DNA from: Hyalella azteca
Lineage: Eukaryota > Arthropoda > Malacostraca > Amphipoda > Hyalellidae
Reading direction: 5' to 3'
Length of the DNA: 64,000 bases
Assembly: GCF_000764305.2 (NCBI RefSeq)
Contig: NW_025939222.1
Location: 62,001 to 126,000, forward strand
The notes beneath the pieces were generated by a model that was not told the DNA's origin, made no database searches, and saw only the letters and a program-made list of their open reading frames with translations. Positions within the stretch are counted from its first letter, which is position 1. Each line of letters begins with the position of its first letter. Position numbers and translations under genes: made by a program. Shown here piece after piece: positions 1 through 12,886 of the stretch.

Positions 1-945
1 GCTGACTTGTTTGCAGAAAAATTAAAATATAAGAAATTATACCGTAAGAATCGCAAAACTAATATCAATTCTAATTCAATTACGGAATGTCAGAGCTAAC
101 GACTAAACATCCCCAATGTTAGAGATAATATCCATGCATGAAGGAATTCAGGTTAGAATTAACTTTAACGGTTAAAGCCAAGGACTGGTTAAGGGCTACT
201 TGGTCGTACATCAATCGTCGCTATACAACGCCCGTTGCGCTTCACGACGGCAATCACAGCTAACTACTTCAACTTGGGACAGTGGCACGCGGTCTGATCG
301 AGCCATGACCGTGACCAACTTCTTGCTTACCAATCAATTACGACTCCAATAACGATGAATGAACAGCGTCAGTAATCATTAAATTAATTAGTTTAAATAA
401 ATAAACACGATAAAAAGAAATCGAAGTTGAATTTTTACATGTCAGCTCAAGGCTATGCTTGCAGTAAAAGGAATGTTTTTTTTTAGAAATTTCATCGTAC
501 ATGAGCTTTCTTGATTGAAACTGCATGGTTTTCATTTCGTTCATGAACCAGATAATTTGGTTCATAAGTTAACACGTATCATGTGAGTAGCAGCCTCGGA
601 AAAATACGACAGGATTGGGCCAAAACAATGAACATCAAAATAGTGGTTATGAAGTTGCTTTCAAGTAAGTAATGCAATAACCTAAACGACCATAACCATG
701 CCGTTCCAAAATTGAATCAACAATATTTTTATCATGAATCGCACGGCGTTCGCGGTACCCATGATTCTGAATTTCTGTCCGACAACAAATTAAAACTGAG
801 CAAAAAAGCGAGAAAACAAATCTTTATCAGACAAGTTGTGCTTATGATTTACAAATAAACCATGGTTGTTTGGATTTAATCTTAGAAGTCGATGACTTTA
901 TGCGTTTAACGATTTACATCAACCTTATAGAAAACGAAAATTAAG
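1..945. other. intergenic, nothing recognised
   Basis: AT-rich sequence with short chance open frames only. I see no repeat unit, transposon end or exon-like island here. Confidence 0.5.
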
Positions 946-1145
946 ATATGAAACTTCAAGTCATACATGAGTCCGGGTTCGAAAACCTTGCGGAAGAGTA
1001 TAGGATAGGCGGAGTTCGTGACGCAGAATACAGTAATAAGGCAGGTGAGTCATGCAGTAGGCGCGGTACTGCATTCCCAGCCCCACACTTACAACACACC
1101 TACTTCCCAGTCCATCCTGCAATGCAAGTTTGCTGAAGCCGAATT

Positions 1146-1258
1146 CATAACATAACATAACAAAACATAACATAACATAACATAACATAACAAAACATAA
1201 CATAACATAACATAACATAACAAAACAAAACATAACATAACATAACATAACATAACAT
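1146..1258 (-). repeat. (TTATG)n microsatellite, probable LINE 3' tail
   Basis: About 22 head-to-tail CATAA units (TTATG on the minus strand), with a few CAAAA variants. It directly follows the 3' end of the minus-strand LINE remnant. Several LINE clades (CR1, L2) end in short tandem repeats, so it may be the LINE's own tail rather than an independent microsatellite. Open frames through it (MLCYVMLCF-type peptides) are artefacts of the repeat. Confidence 0.8.
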
Positions 1259-1640
1259 AGTGATCTCGGCGCTGAAGCGTAGGCCTGATGTGGCCTGTCG
1301 CCGATTCTTTTCCTTTTCGTGCCTTGTTCACAGAAAATCTAAAATCATGTCATTTGACCGGATCTTTTCATGACTGACGATAGTTTCAAGTAGCTACTAG
1401 ACTTCCACCGAGTTCGATAAGGTGCTAGGCATTTCAAATCTGAACATATATTTTTCTATAGCTTTATCTAGTCTGTTCTTGAACGCGTTCATACTTGGAG
1501 CGCCAACGATGTCATCGGGGAGGCTGTTCCACATATGTCGGTGCACAACTGCAACAAATTGTCTTGAAGGGGGATATGCGACGGAAAATCATATTCGTGA
1601 TATTTTATTCCCTAGCTTTAAAAAGACTCGAGAGTAGATG
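1259..1640 (-). mobile_element. non-LTR retrotransposon (LINE) 3' end, decayed
   Basis: Read on the minus strand, about 1397-1570 encodes the end of a LINE ORF2. The hallmark HMWNSLPDDIVGAPSMNAFK is followed by NRLDKAIEKYMFRFEMPS and two stop codons at 1397-1399 and 1394-1396. The W-N-S-L-P ... A-x-S-x-x-x-F-K-x-x-L-D pattern is typical of the C-terminal tail of CR1/L2/Jockey-type ORF2 proteins. In-frame stops and frame changes upstream (about 1580-1740) show the copy is dead. A 3' UTR of about 130 bp follows and ends in a GGCC-rich hairpin near 1272-1310 and the TTATG repeat. The hairpin resembles the tail of the SINE found elsewhere in the window. The exact clade is not resolved. Confidence 0.7.
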
Positions 1641-1966
1641 CTTTACCATACCCTACACGTGTGGTCTCGCTATTATTCGGCAATATATTCGGCCAAATCC
1701 AATAACAGTGCACCCGAGGAAGGTTCCACGTCCTTGACTCTTGTCGCTTTCGAGCAAATTAACAGCTCATTGCTAATAGAATAACACGAGTGGGTTCAGA
1801 AATTATAGTAAATGAAATACAAAGAATAATTTAAAACATGAAGGTAAATACTATTCCCACTCTGATACGACACGACATATTCTAAATAACTTTTAATTAT
1901 GACCCACCAATATCGCATGCAGAAAGGATCACTAACATTCAGAATTAGTTTAGCCACAGAAATATA

Positions 1967-2178
1967 CACTGTTAGAAAAATTACCGTTAACGGTATTACC
2001 GGCGTTTCAGTGGCCGGTCGGCACGTGAAAAGAAACACCGTGTCGCCGTTTTTATTTCAATTTAACACTAGAAATCCGTAAAACATCTGATAAAAATGGC
2101 GAAACAGTTTATTTTCACGGGGCGACCGGCCACTAGAACGCCAGTGAGACCGTTTTTTCACCGTTTTTTCTGACAGTA
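1967..2178. mobile_element. MITE family A, copy 1 (CACTGTTAG ends)
   Basis: A 212-bp element that starts CACTGTTAGAAAAA and ends with the inverted form TTTTTTCTGACAGT. It is near-identical along its length to 32499-32711. The interior has inverted blocks around GGCGTTTCAGTGGCCGGT and ACCGGCCACTAGAACGCC. No protein is encoded. Flanks at this copy give no convincing target duplication beyond TA. Confidence 0.8.
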
Positions 2179-4600
2179 TATGTGGTTTCAAATCATTCAA
2201 TGGGCTAATCAAATTGAATACTGAGGTTGAATAATTGATTTATCTGAGGTGTCCATTGAATCAGCGCCAATAGCAGGTGACGACACCGCTCGAGCGACGC
2301 GCGGCAGCTGCCGCGGATCCGGAACAGCCGGCGACACAGCAGCCACAGAGCGCGACGGGCGACATGAGGAGAGTTGAGTCACACACTCATTATGCGGGCA
2401 ACTATTTACTATTCTATACGTGAAACAGCTTTAGTATTGAATCTAAACGGGCAGAAATTTGTTCACAAAATAGCGAACTAAACTTGATTAGAAATCTGGC
2501 TACCAGTCAAAACAGGTGTTTTGTATGTAAGTGATATTAAAATCTGCGAGTGTGGTGAAAATTAAAATCACTTTCTCGCCTGGAAAAAAATGACGCAAAA
2601 AGTGATCACACGAAAAGTGCAAGACTGCTCATACGATGAGACAGTGATCTAATCTGTTGCATTTTCTTGAAATTTTATTTGTGTTTTTGAGTTTGTTTAA
2701 AGGCTGGACCTGGAAATGTGTAGGGGCTGTTTGGGTACTAATTGCCGATACTTATCGTTACGTATATCACCTGGAAAAACAAATTCATTTTCATCGGTGA
2801 AACAAAGAAAAATGTGGGGGAGAAGATGAAAAATTGAAATGAGATTTCTGCTTTGGTAAGGATAAATTTTACTAAAAATATATAATTTTTAGTAAAATTA
2901 TTTAATTCGAGTTCGAGTATCAAAACTTAAGTTAAATAAAACTTATTGACTGCATGTGGGTTTGAATTGGTCTTTATTTAATTAATATTCATTCACCTTG
3001 AAATGATTAACAGAATTAAGACGAACACGATTATCAAATGTCAATAATGGTTATAACGACAAAAGCCGATAATAAACTATCAAGCTGATAGTTCGTTATT
3101 TAAAAAATGTTAACCTGGCGTTGCCCCGGAAAGGTAATCCTTGCAATCTGAGAATCCCGTTATTCCCAAACTAGTCATCCCACAACCCATCAACCCGAAT
3201 CTAAGTAATAATTCGAAAACGTAAGTACCGTAATTAAGGGAAGGTCCGTTCAAACCATCACTTAGCATGGCGCTCTAACCTGAGTCCTGTTTAGAAACTT
3301 GGAGGAACCTTGAACGTTTTATACATGAATAAAAATTTAACTTTCCAAATTAAAAATCCCATTCAATTTTCAAATCAATCTCCCCCAGCTTTTCCAATGT
3401 CACAGAATTCATGATTAATACTAGAATTCCTAGGTCATATCCCCGCCGACGCGATAAGTACATATATCGTGGATGCGCACACAAAAAGACCAACATATTT
3501 CAGCCGCGAATCTTCCATCACACCAACACAAACTTCAATAAGTTTGTCATAAAAAAATTAGCATTAGAAAATATGGAGCTATTCCGTCACGTAACGGAAA
3601 TATATACATATTGTATGGAGATATTAACATGATCTAAATTTCTCCTAGTGGTTGAATCACAGACACAGCAAAACAGATCTGGTAGAGGCGAATTATGAAT
3701 CTTTACCGTTATTATCTAGTAGGAAAGTTTACATTTAACTCAGTAATTAAAAATGTAATCTTTTTTCGAAGTTCATTCCAATCTATGAGTTGGATGAGAG
3801 CACTTTGCTATACGTTAGAACGAGACTTTCTTAAAATGTTATGTGCAGGAAGATAGGTATCGTGAAAACGATTATCTATTCACAACATCGAGAATTTAAT
3901 CTATTATTTATCAATTAAGGCTTAGTTTCTCAGATCAAGTTGATATAATATCTGATACCACAGCTAATATTTTTATACTGCACAAATTGTAAACAAAGAA
4001 ACGTCAAAAAATACTGCATCGTCTCCAATGATATACTGATATCATAGAAAGACTGCGGCAATTTGTACCCTGATCTAGAGAAAGTTAAATCTCAACGACG
4101 ATTCTCACGCTAATTCAGGTGGCCATTTAATATTGCCTAATGTGATGTCTTCGCTGTAAAATAAATCACAAGCATGATAAAGTTCCTGCGTAAAACCACC
4201 CCTTATTTTCAATCTGTTGACAACGTCCAAAAATAGTGTCAGCATCGCACGCAAAAACGCAGCTTTCACATGGAGCTCTCAAGCTGGCGTGCGCCAGCAA
4301 ATTTGAAAATTATAACTTTCTTTGAACGATATTTGCCGACCAATGCAGCTATAATGGCGGAGAAATTTACACTGCAGCCTTTTCATGTTCCCAATTACAC
4401 CTCAAAGTTGTAAGAAAGAGAAAGCGTTTTCCAGGACTTGCACTGCATGGAGATGATTGTATGAGTCTAGTAACTCGAGTTCATGCAAGAGTCTAGTTGT
4501 ACGAGTCAAGTTCAGTTTCGAGAGAACATGTCCTGTGGCACTGAAACGTCACTGGGTATGTCGATGGACAAGACAAACACTTTCGAGGACAACACGTGTT
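2179..4600. other. intergenic, nothing recognised
   Basis: Mostly AT-rich unique-looking DNA. A short GC-rich island lies at about 2280-2380 with no supported exon. The chance frames on both strands have no recognisable domain. Confidence 0.45.
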
Positions 4601-4611
4601 TCAGTGCAAAC

Positions 4612-4797
4612 ACAGCTTTCAAAAAATATAACTCAGTACTCACCGCGGTGAGTGACAGAGAGCGCATTTTCTAGTCGACGAAAACGTGAAGTCACGGACG
4701 AACAGACAGACAGACGGACAGACGCACGGACGGACAGACGGACATGGCGAGCACAATAGTGCATTTTTTCCATAAATGAGAAAATGCGCTAAAAAGA
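4612..4797 (+). repeat. GACGGACA-bearing dispersed element, copy 1
   Basis: This block runs from a 'aaaatataactcagtactc' start through GAGTGACAGAGAGCGCATTT and a GACAGACGGACA run to GAGAAAATGCGCTAAAAA. The same order appears at 24455-24597 and, reversed and truncated, at 38331-38415. The inner GCGCATTTTCTC and the terminal GAGAAAATGCGC are inverted copies of each other, so the right half can fold back. Short frames rich in SVCPSVRLSVCLSV come from the GACA run and are not protein genes. Confidence 0.65.
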
Positions 4798-6030
4798 GAT
4801 AAAATCAAAAGTTGCAGCAGTGGCATTAACAGGTCAACGACACGTTGGTGGTATTCTACCACGTGAATAGGATGCGTGCAGCACCTGCTGTAGCATGGCA
4901 GACCAGGAGCAGCTGCAGCAAATATTTCCATGTCTGCACTCTTGCACCTGCTCGTTTTTCTGTCTAATAATGAAGACGCTATAACAATGTGATCACAGGT
5001 ATTTAGTATCGAAAACTGAACCATTGCCAAGCACCAGTTTATTCCTTTAACACTAAATACCTACAGAACATCGTAGTTTGTTCCAGTACAGGGAATAAGC
5101 GTTCGAGTTGACCTGCAGCTCAATAATATCTGTAACCTGGACGTTCAATGAAAATCGGGTTTCGCGGCTTCGAAATACGGAAGAAAAGATCATTTTGATA
5201 AGAGCACGGCATCTAGTCAGGAAGAATTACGGAACTCGGAGAAAGAATGTAAAGCAGCTTCAAACACATGCCCCGAATTCGAAGTTCGAGAGCGCACGAA
5301 TTACAGTAGGAAAGAACAAAGAGATCGTCGCAGGCGCTCGACCGTGGAACGAGGCCCACTTCAGAGGGTTGCGTATATACTGGCAGAATTCTACTCATGC
5401 GCTAATACATTCGCTCTGTTTGCGTAGATGAACAAATTGCGTAGATGAACAATTGAGAAGTATAGGAAATTTTCACAACGACTATAAAGTTTCAAACTTA
5501 GAGCGCAGGAACCTTAGAACAGTAGTGGACAGTTCCAGCCTGGTGGTCGCTTTTAATCTCGACAAAGTGAGCAGAACCTTCTTGTCGGGCAAAATGCAAA
5601 TTTTAAACGTCTAAACGTTAGTTCCTTTCACTTCACGTTAGAATTAATATCACACTTGAATAGAATGAAGAATGTGAGCTAACTTGAGGAGTTTATATTT
5701 CAACTTCATATTCTTCCCAACTAACAAAATTCTGGTCAATATATCGGGCAAGTGAATTAAGTAGACCCATTGAAACAAAAAAATGAGTAACTACAGAACA
5801 AATAGAGCAATTGACTGTATTCCAGCATGGAATACACCGCAAACCGCGCAGACCTCGTCAAATAAACAAGCCTCTTAGCGCGGTGAGCGCTCGAGTTTGC
5901 CGAGCGTTAGAGGTCAAGCGGCCGCCGTGATGCCAGACTTGACGATTCCCACGCGCCCGCGTCGCTTTCCCTCGACGAGGCGCGGGCATGACGTGCCGGC
6001 CCGTTTCTCTACACGGCCAGGAACAACCAA
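4798..6030. other. intergenic, no gene supported
   Basis: A 107-codon + frame at 5108-5431 has no recognisable motif. A GC-rich island at 5880-6010 has no convincing splice sites. Confidence 0.4.
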
Positions 6031-6530
6031 CACAAAATTATATGCCTAGGAAAAGAGCGAGATTAGAATTGAAGAAAGTACTGAATGTTGGAAAGGGAAA
6101 TTTTTCAGTATGAATACATAACAAAATTATATGCCAAGGAAAATAGCAGGATTAGAATTGAAGAAAGTACTGAATGTTGGGAAGAATATGTTTCAGTGTT
6201 AATACATAACAAAATTATATGCCAAGGAAAATAGCGAGATTAGAATTGAAGAAAGTACTGAATGTTGGGAAGAATATGTTTCAGTGTTAATACATAACAA
6301 AATTATATGCCTAGGAAAAGAGCGAGATTAGAATTGAAGAAAGTAATGAATGTTGAATGGGAAATTTTTCAGTGTGAATATAAGACAGAAGTTGTAGAAT
6401 TAAAGCAAGTACTAAATGTTGGGAAGGGATATTTCTCAGTTGAATATGACAGAAGTTAGAAGTAGAGAATTAAAGTACTAAATGTTAGGAAGGGAAATTT
6501 GTCAGCGTGTATGTATGACAGAAGTTGTAA
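6031..6530. repeat. minisatellite, 88-89-bp unit
   Basis: Four good units begin at 6032, 6121, 6209 and 6297 with ACAAAATTATATGCC. They are followed by about two decayed and shortened units carrying AGTACTAAATGTTGG. The unit includes GAATTGAAGAAAGTA. Divergence rises to the right, as expected for an ageing array edge. Confidence 0.85.
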
Positions 6531-9230
6531 CTAAGTAGATTGCTAATCAAAAACTATTATTGGTTTCGCTTGATCACAGTCTAGAAAAAGTGATAGTTTT
6601 ACTAACATGTAAAAACATTTCTGATCAACTGAGAGCTCCAGTTTCGCGTGGTATCTCTGACATTCATTACAGGAAATTTAAAAACATATGAACGAATACA
6701 ATTTTATGAAGAATAGCACATTTTTCAAATCCAAATCAGAGTTCTCGCGCTAAAAGGAAATAGTAATGAATGCAGCAGCAGCAGATACAAACCCCGCATG
6801 CAAGCAGAAATCGATACCCTGATTCTTCGTTGAGCTATTGAGCGGCAGGAGCTCTCACGACGAGACAATAGCGCCGCACCGTCGCAGCTGCTTCAACCTA
6901 CAACCAGGGCCGCCGAATTAAAAAATATCCCAAATTCTGCCTGAGAGCTTAGATGTAACTCAGAGGCCATGTGGATAAATTATGTAACGCAATGGGAAAT
7001 TATTGCCACTGATTATAATACGATGGGTGTTTATCGTCTACGAATAACATCAGCTGTGTCTGATATAGTGCGGAAGTAGAGAAAAAACACGAAAAATCAG
7101 TACGAACATGTTCTAAAATATTGCGATCCGTGGGTTATGCGTATCCAAATCGGCTGAACCATCAAACGAACCAAACTTTGAATCTACTCATCGTTTGAAT
7201 CTACTATTTCGTTAACGATGCAAAGGATAATTTCAATGTCTACCTTATATGAATTATTTATATCGAAAAAATATTCTGAGATTTATAGTAAAGACACACA
7301 TCTCTTCACGTGAGAGTAATACAGAAGCTTTTGTGTAGGATCTCACGCTTCCTTTGAACGAAAGTTCAGCCGCGCACAAAATGAGACATACAGAACGAGT
7401 GGCGCGTACTTCAGTCCTTTAGGCTAAAGTGATCGAATTACACGCTAGAAGGTTCAGTTCAACGAGTCCTCGGCTGGCCCAGGACACATGAAATAGGATC
7501 GTGGGACTCTAGGCCTTGACAAGTACACAGCACGGCTAGAAATACGAAGACATAAACATGCTGTGCAGTTCAGCGAACACATCTCTACTAAAAGCAACGA
7601 CTCAGTTTAGGACTCATTTTAGTAGCATAAAAACAAACACATAATTCTGGACGAACATGCCCAGCTGTGCAGTGCCAATGCATGAAATTATTCATAATTT
7701 CCAAGACCAGAACGTATAGTACCTATTTCATCACCCTCGGCAGTTTTTCTCAAATAATTGAAAGTACGTAAGGTAATAGTTTTTATACAAACGAACGTCC
7801 TGAGTGAGATTTGTGCCGTAAGATTATTACCTATATTAACGCAATGGATAAAACATTATAACATTATAACGCAATGGAGAAAACATGCCTATATTGGATG
7901 TATTATTTTGCCGTAATATATTGAATAACTGGCGGCACAAGTTCTTAGTAACAGTGAGACCGTTAATCGCTCGGCGTGGTGATAGTGTTAAGCCTCAACT
8001 AAGAGATAGTGCTTAGGGTCCAACAACCGCTCCTATACCACCACAGTCTCACATCCTAACCACCAACAGCTGTGTTTCAAACATGCAATACAGCCTGTGT
8101 TTATTCAATGGGAGATTGAATAAATTAGTGATGTAATAATTTGCCAGTGATACACAATTCATCAATCCAATTGCATGAGTCTTCACATTACGGTTCATTG
8201 AGGAACAGTAGAAGGTGAGTAATATTTCAATTTGTGCATTCGTAGTCGGTGTTCAAACATCTCACAACCTTTAATGTTCTAAAAGAAAATGAATTCATAG
8301 CAATTAGACCATAAAAATGCGTTTATCGATAAAATTAAATTAGAAGAAAATGAGAAAAAGAAATTTCGATGTAGTGATGAACACCTGACTGAGCTCGCAT
8401 GGCATCTCGAGAGAAGAATCGCTCAATGTTTTTCTAATACCGAAGTCTTGTCACAGCAAATGGAAGTTAAGAGCACTTCTGCAACAAAACCGCTCCAGGA
8501 ATGTTACTTGGGACTAGAGATATTCGAGGCCTGCCCTGCTGGTGACATTATCTCAACGGCAGGGAAATAAAAATACACAAGTCGAACATATGGATGAAGC
8601 CGCGATTGCGTAACTCGCTACATATTCACATTTTTTTTGTAATTAAATTTATGATTTGATTGTAAGCTTAAAAATTGTGACAGCTCATCACTCGAAGCAT
8701 ACCTAACTCTTTCGTGCTAGTAGCAAACATGATACGAGTTGATGTACCAACCGAGCTCAGCACGATGGAAGCATTCAGTCGGGCAAAACCAACGAAAAGT
8801 TTGCAAGAACTCGCAGCAAGCAAGACATGTAAGTATAACCGTTACGTGGTCGAGAATCCGCAGGGTTACATATAGAATACAGACTTGTGCCTTCAACCTA
8901 AAAAGCTAAAAAAAAATCAAGAAAGATTTTTCTTCAAATCCCGTTCATTGACCGGCGATGCGCATAGACGCCAACTTAAGATTGTTTGCCTAGGAGATTG
9001 GTGATCGAACGTTCAACATTAATTATAGACAGGGTTACATTAGTTATTAAAAAATGCTTGCCAGACATTCGGTGAAAAATATATAATTCCCCTTTCTAGC
9101 CGAGGCTCAAAGAACGATTCTCTAAAAGACACTAGAAATTTAAAAAGGTGCTAATTTTAATTATCATTTGGAACATCAACGAATTATTGAACACAAAATA
9201 AGTAACTAGGTGCATATTAAAGATGATGTG
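6531..9230. other. intergenic, nothing recognised
   Basis: AT-rich DNA. The only internal repeat noted is a short duplication around 7838-7886 (CGCAATGGATAAAACATTAT type). No transposon ends or exons were recognised. Confidence 0.4.
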
Positions 9231-9235
9231 CATAC

Positions 9236-9317
9236 CTGGATACGACTGAGGCTGCGGCTTGACTCTGAATGAGCCCCAGCATATGAGGTTGGAGCAGTTC
9301 ATGCTTGCCGCCGCACC
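9236..9317 (-). CDS. candidate internal exon, unrecognised protein
   Basis: On the minus strand an AG acceptor (ATCCCCAG) is followed by 82 nt reading GAAASMNCSNLICWGSFRVK then PQPQSYP, and then a consensus-like donor (CCAG followed by GTATGC). The stretch is much more GC-rich than its surroundings and has no stop in this frame. I do not recognise the peptide. The preceding tract is only weakly pyrimidine-rich, which weakens the acceptor. It could equally be a chance GC-rich island. Confidence 0.25.
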
Positions 9318-11400
9318 CTGGGGATTAGAGTGACCACACACCACCAGTCGATCACCAATTATCAAGCGATCACACACTTGTGTGATCCGCGACCACTGCC
9401 CGCACTCTACACGGTCAGTCTACGCTGTCAAAGATCATTCAATTATCACCCAACGCGTTAGAAGTTCAAACAACCAACCCTGATACTTTTCACCGATACA
9501 AATTGGAATAAATTTGATTTCATAATCTCGTAATCAATGAGAGATGATTAAACATAAATAATTCTTAAATTGTTCACAAAATGCCATACGCGAAATACGT
9601 TGAGCTGTGAGCCGAGGACAATCGTTATGAATCACAAATTTTCATTCATGCTCGAGCCACAGCGAAAGATGCTAATCATCAAGCGGCTTATTTTCATAAA
9701 CAGTTTTTACTATATAGACTTTACTGAATTTAGCTTCAGCCGTCAGTATCACTCGCATAACTTTAAATTATTCCAAAAGTTCTTCGAAGCTTGGGTGATG
9801 TCAACAGCTCAACAGACTATTTATAAGAGGACGACACACCAACCTCACACCGCGGCCGCCACGCCACTACTGAGCAGCGGACGAGCGGAGTGCGGACGAT
9901 TGCGCCTTCCGGTTCTACTGCCGCTGGATGACTATCTCCTAGGCGTTGAGATCTTCCAAGGGGACGACGACTGTCGGAAACCACCACTGCCGTGCTTTGA
10001 ATGAACTATCACGATCTCTTCCTTCAATAACGTAGCCTATAACACTTCTTGACTGCAACATTATCAGCCGCAGGCCACCAGACAGATCACATCCTTTGAA
10101 GAATATCGATCAGCCCACAGGAAAACAGCCTGCTATAGTATGGCCCAGCATCGTCTGCCAATGCGCAAAAAAAAATTCTGCACTGCTGGGACAGAGCGCG
10201 CCGGAACCTTGCAGTGAAAATGAGCACCGCCACCAACCAACCCATCCGTATCTCGCATGTGCATCGAATCCGCCCTGACAGCCAACGGTCGAACGCCGCA
10301 CGTCGAAAGCTCCTGCTGAAGGTATGAATTACGAAGTTAGCTCGAACAGCTCATCTGGCGCAATGTTGGGCAGAGACTACGTTATTTGAAACTTGCTGAA
10401 ATGTTGAATTGAACAATATGAGCCTCAGTTATGATGACATAGATGAAGTTTTCTCATTTAAAAGATATTTATATATGTTAAACAACGTATGCAATCCTCC
10501 AGCGCCAATATCTTCAGACGAATGACAAAAATTTATTACTGATTTTCAACACTAAATGGCAGTTTTTGTCTAGCGGACTTAGTATGTAGATTGAAAATTC
10601 ATCGAACAAGCGTTGACAGCATTCATGACTAAGCCTATTTTCAGATGTTGAGACACATTCGACCTTAATATTCTTATTATGTGGTTCATTCTGGTATATA
10701 AAAGAATTTATAAACAATCCCCTATGCTTCTCTGCATTACATTTATCCTGGCATGCTTCAAGAATCGAGTTTTCAGCATGATATCGTCGTCGTCTTTGAA
10801 CACGTCAAGCATCCACAGTTCAGTTGTTCACTATAGGGCGGGAAGGTTACCTGCTCGAAAATAACTAGTGTTCCTAATGCGCATTGATCATTTCGCGTCT
10901 ATTCAAAATAAATGCCTGCATGTATGCATTGATTGCATGATTGTACACATTAAACACCGTTTGATATCAAATACAATTTAATTCAACGTCCGGCCCAACT
11001 GGTCAACAGTAATCGAATTGGAGAAGATGTTCCCCAAGTTGAGCACGCTCGCTACTTTTACTTTTCTTCGGTCATTACAATGAGTCAACCCTTTTCATCT
11101 TCTGTGCTCTTTACATTCATCAAATTTTCAACTTTCCGTATTCCTCGTCTTGACCGTAAATTCGCTGTAATATATTGCTCAAGTTCTTAACACGTGAGGC
11201 TACACATCTGTTAAAAATTTAATGGCTTCAACAAGCAATACGGTTACTGATTTTATTATTTTAAACGAATGCAATTGCACGTGTCAATAATCAAATCAAA
11301 TAATAATCAATGCTTACGGTTCATTGTTACGCATTCGCTTTTGTCAGTTCAACCAACTTCACTTGAGAGGATTAAATATTTGATGAAAGTCTCCACACTT
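9318..11400. other. intergenic, no gene supported
   Basis: This stretch contains a 144-codon + frame at 9570-10004 with no recognisable domain, a TATTTATAAGAG motif near 9818 followed by GC-rich DNA, and a second GC-rich patch at 10170-10310. None of these could be tied to a gene. Confidence 0.35.
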
Positions 11401-11410
11401 TCAAATTTTT

Positions 11411-11478
11411 TCAGTTTATTTGACTGAGTAAACGGACTGAATAAACTGTCTCAGTCAAATAAAATTCAAATAAACTGA
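11411..11478. repeat. short imperfect inverted repeat
   Basis: TCAGTTTATTTGACTGAGTA on the left pairs with the right half, ending CAAATAAACTGA, with loops. It could form a hairpin. It may be the remnant of a tiny foldback or MITE. Confidence 0.6.
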
Positions 11479-12395
11479 AATAAACCATTCAGCTGCTAAA
11501 ACATCTATCTTTATTTTGCAAACAATTAAAACTAATACGGTAATTCCCATGATAACATATCCTGCAATTTAATATTATTTATTCATGACGCTTGCAGATA
11601 AATCTTTTAAATAATGAATAAATCCAGAAATAAATCTAAAACTGAAAAAGTGGTTGAACAAATCTCGTTTTACTGCACTTAGAGCTCGAGTCCCTCCAAT
11701 AGCCTGTATAGCTCGAGTCCCTTCCAATAGCCTGTATACTCGAGGGTACCCAGTTAATTAAGATACGTCGCAGCGTCGACGTTGGTATAAACGCTCTTAG
11801 AACTGAGGAAACGACCCTTCTGTTCACACTATTCAGGGAAGCTAACGTAAACAAGTTTTATGAGGTAGGAACGGATGCAGTTGTACGAGTTCGTAAACAT
11901 TTATTCTCACTGATTGAACGAGGTTTGTCTTTTTGACCATTAAAAAAACTAGATTAAGATAGCTGGTGCCCACCGTACCTTGAGGTAGATAATCATAATG
12001 ATTTGATAATGACCTCATAAGGAATTTGATCGATTTAGCTAATTTACTAACAACGAAGCGTTGACTCGATTTTTTTGGAATGACGTTTAATTACGCCAAT
12101 AAAGAATGTTTTCATTTTTCTGTAATGGTTTTGTATTCAGGCAGTCCAGGTAGCACAGCAGCATTATTTTCGATTAGCGCGAACATACAAAAAATACGTT
12201 TGTTGCATCCTTCGGCATTACTGTGCAGCACGTCATGTTCTTATCTTTAAAATTTATATTAAACCAATACGGCGCAAAATCTTCAATTTTAGTATAATTT
12301 ACAAGCAAATATACCTTTCATTCATTCCACACCCTGATCGCACTATATTAATTTTGAGTACATAAATTATATATAATATATATTTTATATAATTG

Positions 12396-12600
12396 TTAAA
12401 GTTCAGAGTACCAGGATTGGAGCAGAGAGGCGCGGGTTCGATCCCAGCTCTGTGCGCCAGTTTCAGGTCAGAATCGGCGAGGAGGCCGGGCGGTTAAGCA
12501 CAGCAGATTTGAAGCAGTGAATTGCGAAGTCGAGCCCGCAACAAGCTGTGAATGTTCTGCAATGTTAAGAATCGGCGACGGGCCTACGGCCTAATAAAAG
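12396..12600 (+). mobile_element. tRNA-derived SINE, 5'-truncated copy
   Basis: It begins inside the tRNA-like head (GTTAAAGTTCAGAGTACC) and keeps the polymerase III B-box core GGGTTCGATCCC at about 12435-12447. It continues through the body GAATCGGCGAGGAGGCCGGG and ends with the tail hairpin AAGAATCGGCGACGGGCC and GGCCTAATAAAAG. The A-box half is missing. It matches the full copy at 20068-20279 on the other strand. Confidence 0.85.
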
Positions 12601-12740
12601 CTTAAACCTCTATACATAAATATGGTGCAAAGGTTGCATAACACTCCATTAACGAGCATGAACTTGCATACTTCATTCGACATGGCTTGTGCCGCACGAA
12701 TATGTCAGCTAGAGCTACTAGACAGCCAGCCTCCCATGCA

Positions 12741-12886
12741 GGGCCTATACTTTCAAAAAAAGTTAAGAGATCGTAAGTTCATCAGCCAATCATTGACGGC
12801 CTTTCAAGCAAAATCGACCAATCACAGGCAAGAAAATAGAGCGTAAGTACTTACGTTAACTTAGCGAGTTTTGAAAGTATGGCCCC
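12741..12886 (+). mobile_element. MITE family B, copy 1 (GGGGCCATACTTTCAAAA ends)
   Basis: A 146-bp palindromic element with terminal inverted repeats GGGCCTATACTTTCAAAA and TTTTGAAAGTATGGCCCC. The centre carries TCAGCCAATCATTGACGGCC and a second CCAATCA. CAGG occurs on both sides and could be a short target duplication. Four other copies lie at 35011, 36797, 45715 and (diverged) 52934. No coding capacity. Confidence 0.85.

Noticed and set aside
1089..1331. 80-95 codon minus frames with MLCYVMLCFV repeats as membrane peptides
   Set aside because: Translation of the TTATG microsatellite.
4692..5030. 112-codon minus frame ending in SVCPSVRLSVCLSVRP
   Set aside because: Its C-terminal part is the translated GACA repeat and the remainder has no recognisable domain.
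9818..9870. TATTTATAAGAG followed by GC-rich DNA as a promoter and first exon
   Set aside because: No convincing coding start, donor site or recognisable peptide downstream.
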